A DNA stretch of 56,370 bases, from positions 1-56,370 of the forward strand of contig JAFYYA010000085.1 in the NCBI GenBank assembly GCA_017557785.1, in the 5' to 3' direction. Position 1 is the first letter of the stretch, and each line of letters starts with the position of its first letter. The position numbers and the translations under genes are program-made. The notes under the pieces were generated by a model, which worked only from the letters and a program-made list of their open reading frames with translations, did not search any database and was not told the DNA's origin. The DNA comes from Salinivirgaceae bacterium. GTDB lineage: Bacteria; Bacteroidota; Bacteroidia; Bacteroidales; SZUA-534. Positions 7,270 to 14,800 of this stretch are shown piece after piece.

Positions 7270-8562
7270 TTATTTCTTGACGCTCAGCGGAATTTCTTTC
7301 AGAACGTTGCGGTAGTAGGCTTCAACTTCGTCCCACTTGTAGTATGGGGCGGTCTTGCTCTCGAGCGGCAGTTTCACTTCGTTTTCGTTGAGCAGAACCT
7401 TCACCAGAATGTCTTTCGACTTGTCCGACTTGTAGAAAATCATCTGCAGGTTGCCGCCCATCGGAATGATTTTGAAGTCGCACCAAACCTTGTAGAGTTC
7501 AGCAAAATCGGTCACTTTGGCGTTGCAGCCTTCAAGTCCCATAAGGCTTGCCAGCGGCATCAGGCCGGTGTCGTGGCCAAAGCGCAGATTGGCAGAAACG
7601 CCATTGCCGGCCAAAGCAGCGTCGGCTTCGTCAAGGAAATTGGTGAGCAGGTTGCGTGCGCACCAGGCACCGCGTGAGTCGGAATAGGGGCAGGTGCTGA
7701 AATTGGCGTACCAGTAAACGTTGGTAACCTGCCAGTTGTCGAACATCTCGTCGTCAGTGAAGAAATCGCTGAAATCAAAATCAAGATCGTCGATGTTCTG
7801 CATGTTGCACTGAAGATCGAACAACTTGCGCATGAACTGATGTGCGTTCACTTTGGTGCGAACGTAAGCAGTGTCAGAGAACACCTGTTTGATGAGCCTT
7901 TCGGGATGAACAAGAGCGTGGTCGATGGCATCGTTGGCCTTGCGGAAACCGTCGGTGCGGTTCAGGTAGCGGGTCACAGAGTCGCGCTCTTCATTGTTGA
8001 TATAGTGCATGATGCGCTTGCTCGATTCGGTGGTCACGTTCAGTGTGGGGCGCATGGCTTTCATCTTCTGCATAAAGGCGTCCATGCTGCAGAGCACGCG
8101 GTGCGAAGTTGACGATTTGACAACGATCTTTGCGTTGTCGGCAAACACTTCGGGGAACGAGTTCACCATTCGCTCAGCAATGCCTTGATGCTGATTGAAA
8201 CCTGTTTGCGTAAGGTCGCCGGCGCGGATGACACCGTCTTCGCAAAGGCGGTCGACACGGTTTTTAAGGTCTTTTCCGGCTTCGGTGAGAGCGTTGGCGT
8301 CAGCAGCCGCTTTCATCGTGCGCTGAAACATCTGATAGTCGAATCCCGAATAGTGGTAGCGCGAGCCGTGACGGCCGTAGTGGCTGATATAGAACGGCGT
8401 GTAGCCCTTCGGTGCCGGCGTCTGAGCCTTTAGTTCGGGTTGATAAACCATATTGTTGCCACCTGTTTTTTTCAGATTGGCAAGCATTTCTTCCTTTGTG
8501 GTCTGCGCCTGCAGTGTGGCAAAGCACAACACACCAATAACTGTAAGTGTTAAGCGGTTCAT
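7270..8562 (-). CDS. Secreted histidine acid phosphatase (phytase/MINPP-like branch)
   Basis: This 430-residue protein has a signal peptide (MNRLTLTVIGVLCFATLQAQ) and the histidine acid phosphatase active-site motif HYGRHGSRYH at residues 61-70. The RHG histidine is the expected phospho-acceptor. The partner motif appears later as RFGHDTGLMPLASLMGL, with the HD dyad that supplies the proton donor. Family members release phosphate from phytate, inositol polyphosphates or other phosphomonoesters. Bacteroidota homologues are periplasmic or surface exposed and some are multiple-inositol-polyphosphate phosphatases; the substrate here cannot be told from sequence. The gene stands alone with its own terminator and an upstream intergenic region of over 500 nt. 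Confidence 0.85.
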   Translation of the reverse strand: MNRLTLTVIGVLCFATLQAQTTKEEMLANLKKTGGNNMVYQPELKAQTPAPKGYTPFYISHYGRHGSRYHYSGFDYQMFQRTMKAAADANALTEAGKDLKNRVDRLCEDGVIRAGDLTQTGFNQHQGIAERMVNSFPEVFADNAKIVVKSSTSHRVLCSMDAFMQKMKAMRPTLNVTTESSKRIMHYINNEERDSVTRYLNRTDGFRKANDAIDHALVHPERLIKQVFSDTAYVRTKVNAHQFMRKLFDLQCNMQNIDDLDFDFSDFFTDDEMFDNWQVTNVYWYANFSTCPYSDSRGAWCARNLLTNFLDEADAALAGNGVSANLRFGHDTGLMPLASLMGLEGCNAKVTDFAELYKVWCDFKIIPMGGNLQMIFYKSDKSKDILVKVLLNENEVKLPLESKTAPYYKWDEVEAYYRNVLKEIPLSVKK

Positions 8563-9109
8563 AGTTGTTAGAATTTTATTACTGAAAACAAATTAACAAT
8601 TGAATTTTGAGAAATGAAAATGTGCGGCCAAAATAATCGACAAGCGGGGCAATTCTGTGGCCCAGTGATGATTGACTGCTGATTTCGTGGCAATGGCTCT
8701 TACTACAGATCAATTTACTCGTTGAATCACGAACACCGATTTTGTTGTCGGCTTTTTCAGTCACTATATATTATGGTGTGCGTGAATAACGATTTGTTTG
8801 GAAGATTGTATTGTCAGATGCGATTTGAGAATAATTATCTATGGACACCCCTTCCACGCTTCAAAACAATAACAATCCGTAACTAAACGCCCAAAATCCG
8901 CGTCGAAAAGCAACCAAACCGCGCGAATTTATTCCAAAAACTCACTGCGCACACCCGTTCACTTATATTGTTTGATTTCGATTTGTTAGCGGAAACGTTT
9001 TCTGACCAATCGGTTTTTAATAAAAAATAAAAAAATCGGCCTTTGAAATTATAAATTATAAGTATAATACGAGAATTACTAATAGAACCAAACAAATAAT
9101 CGTTTTTCT
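8563..9109. other. Intergenic stretch upstream of the divergent phosphatase and glnN transcripts
   Basis: This AT-rich stretch has no convincing gene. The two open frames on the minus strand (8579-8764 and 8883-9095) lack recognisable homology and a plausible protein composition. The segment should hold the promoter of the phosphatase gene on the minus strand, but I could not single out a good TAnnTTTG box. The glnN promoter begins at its right end. Confidence 0.5.
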
Positions 9110-9146
9110 GTTGCGATTTTAAAATCGGCTATATATTTGCAATGTC
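9110..9146 (+). promoter_or_regulatory. Promoter and palindromic operator of the glnN leader
   Basis: TTG (9111-9113) and TATATTTG (9132-9139) are 18 nt apart and fit the Bacteroidota promoter. The spacer contains CGATTTTAAAATCG (9114-9127), a perfect 14-bp palindrome lying between the two promoter elements. The 37-nt block is identical in 34 positions to the promoter of the porin-glnK-amt operon (2740-2776, minus strand). A dimeric regulator that represses, or realigns the promoter, from this site is inferred; nitrogen limitation is the obvious signal. Confidence 0.78.
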
Positions 9147-9192
9147 GAAAGACGAAAAAAGAAAGTGATTAGAAACTTAAAAAAACGAAACA

Positions 9193-9300
9193 ATGAACAA
9201 GGGCTTGAAAGGCGGCAGAATTTTCGCTTTGAATTCCAAACAGAATTCGAAATGGAATAAGAATAATCAGAAAAACCGTGTGCCTGCCAATCCAGCCTGA
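9193..9300 (+). CDS. Asn/Gln-rich leader peptide of glnN (35 aa)
   Basis: This short open frame runs from ATG 9193 to TGA 9300. It encodes 8 Asn and 2 Gln in 35 residues, clustered in LNSKQNSKWNKNNQKN. The block KWNKNNQK matches RWNSKRNNQK of the leader before the porin-glnK-amt operon, including identical AAT AAT CAG AAA codons. The stop codon directly follows CCAGCC (9292-9297), which can pair with GGCTGG of the terminator 5' arm (9326-9331), so a ribosome at the stop would cover the antiterminator sequence while one stalled at the Asn/Gln codons would leave it free. That is the logic of amino-acid attenuation and is inferred from sequence alone. It could instead be an independent small protein or part of a structured RNA. 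Confidence 0.65.
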   Translation: MNKGLKGGRIFALNSKQNSKWNKNNQKNRVPANPA

Positions 9301-9322
9301 CAGGTGATAAGAGAAGATTAAG

Positions 9323-9353
9323 AAAGGCTGGTTCAGTTGAATCGGCCTTTTTT
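9323..9353 (+). terminator. Leader terminator (putative attenuator) before glnN
   Basis: AAAGGCTGGTTC (9323-9334) and GAATCGGCCTTT (9339-9350) pair over 12 bp with two G-U wobbles around an AGTT loop, and T9348-T9353 gives the U-tract. It lies 22 nt after the leader stop and about 79 nt before the glnN start, with no promoter-like box between. The 5' arm can alternatively pair with the CCAGCC at the end of the leader frame. Its sequence (AAGGCTGG, TTC, GAA, GCCTTTTTT) is shared with the terminator at 2504-2534. Confidence 0.78.
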
Positions 9354-9431
9354 AGTTAGAGTCAGAAAATCGAAAAATATAGACAGAAAACATTTTTATA
9401 AATCTATTAATCAATTAAATCAGTAATTGTT

Positions 9432-11618
9432 ATGAGCAAGTTAAGATTTGATGTTGTTCAAGATGCTTTCCGTAAGAAAGCGGTTGACATTGAGGTTCCT
9501 GAAACTCGTCCGTCGGAGTATTTTGGCGAGTTGGTTTTTAACCGCGAGAAGATGCACAAATACCTTGACGTTAAGACATTTAACGCCCTGGTTGACTGCA
9601 TTGACAACGGCAAGCCGTTGAGCACGGCCGTGGCCGACAAGGTGGCCGCTGGCATTAAGGAGTGGGCAGTCGGGCACGGAGTGACGCACTGCACGCACTG
9701 GTTCCAACCGCTGACCGAGGGCACCGCCGAAAAACACGACTCGTTTATGGAGTACGACTGGAAAGGCGGAATGATTGAGGAGTTCGACGGCAAATCGCTC
9801 GTTCAGCAGGAGCCCGACGCTTCGTCGTTCCCGAGTGGCGGAATCCGCGCAACCTTCGAAGCCCGCGGCTACACGGCCTGGGATCCCACGTCGCCTGTCT
9901 TCATTCAGGACGACACACTTTGCATTCCTACTGTATTTATCTCATACACAGGCGAATCGCTCGACTATAAGACACCTTTGAAAAAGGCCTTGAACGCCGT
10001 TTCGAACGCCGCAGTTCCAATCTGCCAAATGTTCGACCCGAAAGTTAAGAAGGTGTTCTCTTATCTAGGTTGGGAGCAGGAGTATTTCCTTGTCGATGAG
10101 GACCTTTACGCTGCCCGTCCCGACCTGATGCTCACTGGCCGCACGCTGATGGGCCACGAGTCGTCGAAGAACCAACAGTTGGACGACCACTACTTTGGCG
10201 CCATTCCGTCGCGCGTGGCTGCCTTTATGCGCGACCTTGAGATTCAGGGTCACCGCCTGGGCATTCCTTTGAAAACACGCCACAACGAGGTTGCGCCAAA
10301 CCAATTTGAGTTGGCCCCGATTTTCGGCGAAACCAACCTTTCGAACGACCAAAACCAATTGATAATGAATCTTATGCACAATGTTGCAAAGAAACACGGT
10401 TTTGTTGTTCTTCTTCACGAGAAACCATTTCAGGGAATCAACGGCTCGGGCAAGCACAACAACTGGAGCCTTGGCACCGACACCGGCACGTTGCTTCTGG
10501 CACCGGGCAAGGACGCACGCGGCAACCTGCAGTTCGTCACCTTCTTTGTGAACGTTCTGGCCGCCGTTCAGCGCTACAACGGCTTGCTCAAGGCTTCAAT
10601 CGCCACGGCAACCAACGCCCACCGTTTGGGCGCCAACGAGGCGCCACCGGCAATTGTTTCGGCCTTCCTTGGCAAGACAATGACCGATGTTCTGCACAAA
10701 TTGCTTGAAGTTCCGTCAGATACGCCGATTGAGATTGCCGGCAAGAAAGGTCAGTCAGTTGGTTTGGTTGAGATTCCTGAAATTTTCATCGATAACACCG
10801 ACCGCAACCGTACGTCGCCGTTCGCCTTCACTGGCAACCGCTTCGAGTTCCGCGCCGTGGGTTCGAGCGCCAACTGCGCCAACGCAATGACCGTTCTGAA
10901 CACCATTGTTGCCGACCAACTCGTTCAGTTTAAGGCAGATGTGGACAAGGCTATCGCCGCTGGAAAATCGAAGAACGTGGCCATTATGGACACCCTGAAA
11001 CCAATCATTGCTTCGATTATCGACGTTGTCTGCTTCGACGGCAACGGCTACAGCGATGAGTGGAACAAAGAGGCCGCACGCCGCGGACTGAACACTGAAA
11101 AGTCTGTGCCTGAAATGTTTAAAGAGTTTACAAAACCCGAAACTGTGGCAATGTTCGAGCGTATGGGCGTTTACACCGAAAAGGAACTCGAGGCCCGCAA
11201 CGAGGTTAAGTGGGAGATGTACACCAAGAAAGTGCAGATTGAGGCCCGCGTGACTGGCCGAATGGCTATCAACCACATTATTCCTGCCGCAATTGCCTAT
11301 CAGACAAAACTTTTGGAGAATATCGAGAAACTGAAAAACATTTTCCCCGACAAGTTCCAAAAACTGGCGGCCGTCGATATTGCTCTGGTTGAGGAGATTT
11401 CAGAGCGCATTGCCGAAATCCGCAGCAAGGTTGACGCAATGATTGAGGCCCGCAAGGTGGCCAACAAAATCGAGTGCGAGTATGAGAAGGCCAAAGCATA
11501 TCACGAGATTGCGGAATCTCTCTTCGACATTCGCAAGCCGATTGACAAACTCGAGGAGGTTGTGGACAACGATATGTGGCCGCTGCCGAAATACCGCGAA
11601 CTGCTGTTTATTAGTTAA
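9432..11618 (+). CDS. glnN: Glutamine synthetase type III
   Basis: This 728-residue cytoplasmic enzyme makes glutamine from glutamate, ammonium and ATP; the length is normal for the GSIII class (about 720-730), much longer than GSI or GSII. Diagnostic blocks are FPSGGIRATFEARGYTAWDP near residue 136, the nucleotide-binding NGSGKHNNW at residues 337-345, and NRTSPFAFTGNRFEFRAVGS from residue 459. The C-terminal third is helical, as in other GSIII enzymes. GSIII is the main glutamine synthetase of many Bacteroidales. It is followed by gltB and gltD on the same strand, so GS and GOGAT may be cotranscribed, although a repeat-rich 280-nt gap separates glnN and gltB. Expression is probably controlled by the palindromic promoter and by the Asn/Gln-rich leader and terminator upstream. 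Confidence 0.97.
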   Translation: MSKLRFDVVQDAFRKKAVDIEVPETRPSEYFGELVFNREKMHKYLDVKTFNALVDCIDNGKPLSTAVADKVAAGIKEWAVGHGVTHCTHWFQPLTEGTAEKHDSFMEYDWKGGMIEEFDGKSLVQQEPDASSFPSGGIRATFEARGYTAWDPTSPVFIQDDTLCIPTVFISYTGESLDYKTPLKKALNAVSNAAVPICQMFDPKVKKVFSYLGWEQEYFLVDEDLYAARPDLMLTGRTLMGHESSKNQQLDDHYFGAIPSRVAAFMRDLEIQGHRLGIPLKTRHNEVAPNQFELAPIFGETNLSNDQNQLIMNLMHNVAKKHGFVVLLHEKPFQGINGSGKHNNWSLGTDTGTLLLAPGKDARGNLQFVTFFVNVLAAVQRYNGLLKASIATATNAHRLGANEAPPAIVSAFLGKTMTDVLHKLLEVPSDTPIEIAGKKGQSVGLVEIPEIFIDNTDRNRTSPFAFTGNRFEFRAVGSSANCANAMTVLNTIVADQLVQFKADVDKAIAAGKSKNVAIMDTLKPIIASIIDVVCFDGNGYSDEWNKEAARRGLNTEKSVPEMFKEFTKPETVAMFERMGVYTEKELEARNEVKWEMYTKKVQIEARVTGRMAINHIIPAAIAYQTKLLENIEKLKNIFPDKFQKLAAVDIALVEEISERIAEIRSKVDAMIEARKVANKIECEYEKAKAYHEIAESLFDIRKPIDKLEEVVDNDMWPLPKYRELLFIS

Positions 11619-11627
11619 TTATGAAAG

Positions 11628-11710
11628 GTTGAGACGCTTCGCTGTTTAGAAAGTTGAGACGCTTCGCTGTTTAGACTCTCAACTTTCTCAACCTTCTAAA
11701 CTCTCAACCT
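11628..11710. repeat. Direct and inverted repeat element between glnN and gltB
   Basis: GTTGAGACGCTTCGCTGTTT occurs twice (from about 11628 and 11654) with a trailing AGA. AGAAAGTTGAGA pairs with TCTCAACTTTCT (11677-11688), and AGGTTGAGA with TCTCAACCT (11702-11710), so the block can fold on itself. It shares the core CGCTTCGCTGTTTAGA with the element at 1646-1738. No coding potential is seen. It could act as an mRNA hairpin that separates glnN from gltB, or be a dispersed element. Confidence 0.55.
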
Positions 11711-11785
11711 AAAAATCGGTGAACTGGAAAACCTTTTAATCGATGAATAGAATGATTGTATAAATCGTTGAATTGGAGCGAAATC

Positions 11786-11828
11786 GGTGAATCGTGAAAC
11801 TGAAAAAGTTTCGATTATACGATTCACC
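11786..11828 (+). other. Two-part hairpin upstream of gltB
   Basis: GGTGAATCG (11786-11794) pairs with CGATTCACC (11820-11828), and inside it GAAACT (11796-11801) pairs with AGTTTC (11807-11812). The outer stem is 9 bp, the inner 6 bp. There is no U-tract, so it is not an intrinsic terminator. The neighbourhood also contains several copies of words like ATTCACCGATTCACCAATTC in both orientations, and a similar text occurs at 24650-24690, so it may be a remnant of a dispersed repeat. It lies about 70 nt before the gltB start. Confidence 0.5.
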
Positions 11829-11898
11829 GATTCACCAATTCGACCCCAAACGCTGGTTCACCAAAAATTACAATTCACCAATTCAACGAAAAAAGAAA

Positions 11899-14800
11899 AT
11901 GCAAACCAAAGGATTATACACCCCTGAAAACGAGCACGATGCGTGTGGTGTCGGGCTGATGGTTGACCTGAAGGGGAACAAGAGCCACCAACTGGTGGAG
12001 GACGCGCTCACGGTGCTCGACAATATGAAGCACCGCGGGGCCGAGGCCGCCGACAAGAAGAGTGGCGACGGTGCGGGCATTCTGTTGCAGATTCCGCACG
12101 AGTTTATTCTGCTGCAGGGCATTGCGGTGCCCGAGCGACTGAAATACGGCACAGGACTGGTCTTCCTACCGAAAGATAAAATATTGGCCGACAAATATTT
12201 ATCAATTATCGAGACAGAAACCTGCAAGGCTGGTTTTGAGTTGCTTAAGGTGCGCGAGGTGCCCGTCAAATCCGACATTCTGGGCGACGCCGCCAAAGCC
12301 GCCGAGCCGCGCACGGTGCAGATTTTTGTTACTGGCGCCGACGATGTAAACGCCTTTGAAACAAAACTTTACCTTCTGCGCAAGAGCATTGAGCGTCAGA
12401 TTGACGACGAGCAGTTCTACATTGTCTCGCTCTCGAACCGCGTGATTGTTTACAAGGGAATGCTCTCGGCCACGCAGTTGCGCGACTACTACGACGACTT
12501 GCGCAACCCCAACTTCACAAGCGGTCTGGCGCTTGTCCACTCACGATTCAGCACCAACACTTTCCCAACCTGGTCGCTGGCGCAGCCTTTCCGTATGGTG
12601 GCGCACAACGGCGAAATCAACACCATACGCGGCAACCGCAGTTGGATGGAGGCTCGCGAGAGCGTGCTGGCGTCGGAGGCGCTGGGCGATATGCGCAACT
12701 TCTCGCCCGTGGTTCAGCCTGGAATGAGCGACAGCGCGTCGTTCGACAATGCGCTTGAGTTCTTTGTGCGCTCGGGAATGACTCTGCCGCACGCAATGGC
12801 AATGATGGTGCCCGAATCGTTCAATGAGAAAAACCCCATAAGTAGCAGTCTGAAAGCATTTTACGAGTATCACTCGATACTTATGGAGCCGTGGGACGGC
12901 CCGGCAGCGCTTATCTTCACCGACGGTCGCTATGCCGGCGGTATGCTCGACCGCAACGGTCTGCGTCCTGCGCGCTACACCGTCACCACCGACGGCCGGC
13001 TCATTCTGGCTTCGGAGGCCGGCACAATTCATATCGACGCCGACAAAATCAAATATAACGGCAAACTTCAGCCGGGCAAGATTCTGATTGTTGATAGCGA
13101 AAACGGTCAGATTTTCAGCAACGACGAAATCAAAAAGCAGTTGGCCGACGGCTGCGACTACACCAAATGGCTCGAAACCAACCGTATAGAGTTGGCGAAA
13201 CTGCACAGCGGCCGCCACGCCGAAAACACAGTGGCCGATTTTCAGCGCAAACTTCGCTGTTTCGACTTCACACGCGAGGACGTTGAGCGCACCATTGCGC
13301 CAATGTGCACCACCGCGCAGGAGCCGCTGTCGTCAATGGGCAACGACACGCAACTGGCCGTTCTGTCGCAGCGCAAGCAGTTGCTTTTCAACTATTTCCG
13401 TCAGCAGTTTGCGCAGGTAACCAACCCGCCAATCGACCCAATCCGCGAGGAGTTGGTAATGTCACTCACGGAGTACATTGGCGCCGTGGGAATGAACATT
13501 CTGACACCAAACGAGTCGCACTGCAAAATGGTGCGTCTGCCGCAGCCTGTGCTCACCAACACCGAACTCGACACCCTTTGCAATATCCGCTACAAGGGTT
13601 TCAATACCGAAAAACTTGATATTCTGTTCGATAAGTCGGCAGGAGTTGAGGGAATGAAGGCCGCTTTGGCCGCCCTTTGCCGCGAGGCCGAACAGTCGGT
13701 TGACAAAGGTGTCAACTATATCATTCTGACAGACAGGAATATAGACGAACAGCACGCCGCCATTCCGTCGTTGCTGGCCGTGAGCGCAATCCACCACTAT
13801 CTGGTGTCGATAAAGAAACGCGTGCAGACGGCGCTGATTGTTGAGAGCGGCGAGATTCGCGAGGTTATGCACGCCGCTCTGCTGCTGGGCTACGGCGCAA
13901 GCGCAATCAACCCGTATATGGCTTTCGCCGTGATTGACGACCTTGTCCGCCGCGACGAAATCCAACTCGACTACGAGACCGCGCAGCACAACTACATCAA
14001 GGCCATCGACAAAGGTTTGCTGAAGATTATGAGCAAAATGGGCATCAGCACCATCCGCTCGTACCGCGGCGCCAAAATCTTTGAGCCGATTGGCTTGAGC
14101 AGTCAGTTGCTGGCCGATTATTTCGGCACAAGTCTTTCAACTGTGGGCGGCATCGGGCTCGACACCATCACCAACGACGCTCTGCGTATGCACGCGCAAG
14201 GTTTTGACGGTCAGGCCGAAAGCGATATTCTGCCGTTCGTCGGGCAATATTCGTTCCGCAAAGACGGAATCCGCCACGCCTGGACGCCGGAGGCCATCGC
14301 AACACTGCAACTGGCCACTCGCACAGGCAGTTACAAGAAATTCAAAGAGTTTACAAGCATCATCGATAACAAGCCGGAGCCGCTCTTCCTGCGCGATTTC
14401 TTCAGGTTCAAACAGAACCCCATCGACATCAGCGAGGTGGAGCCGGCCGAAAACATTGTGCGCCGATTCATTGGCGCGGCAATGTCGTTTGGCGCCATCA
14501 GCAAGGAGGCTCACGAGGCCATCGCGCTGGCGCTTAACAAGTTGGGCAGCCGCAGCAACACCGGTGAGGGCGGCGAGGACAACCAACGCTTCTACACCGA
14601 AAAAGACGGCGTATCGCTCTCAAGTTCAATCAAACAGGTGGCAAGCGGACGCTTCGGCGTTACGGCCGAATATCTGGTGAACGCCACCGAAATTCAGATT
14701 AAGGTGGCACAGGGCGCAAAACCCGGCGAGGGCGGACAGTTGCCCGGCTACAAGGTGAACGAGGTCATCGCACGCACGCGCAACTCGATTCCCGGAATCA

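Noticed and set aside
8883-9095. 70-residue minus-strand frame between phosphatase and glnN
   Set aside because: AT-rich chance frame with no start signal, no homology and no conserved context.
11794-11898. Extension of gltB to ATG 11794
   Set aside because: The extra 35 codons read through hairpin repeats, and would move the catalytic Cys far from the N-terminus; MQTKGLYTPENEHDAC is the expected propeptide.
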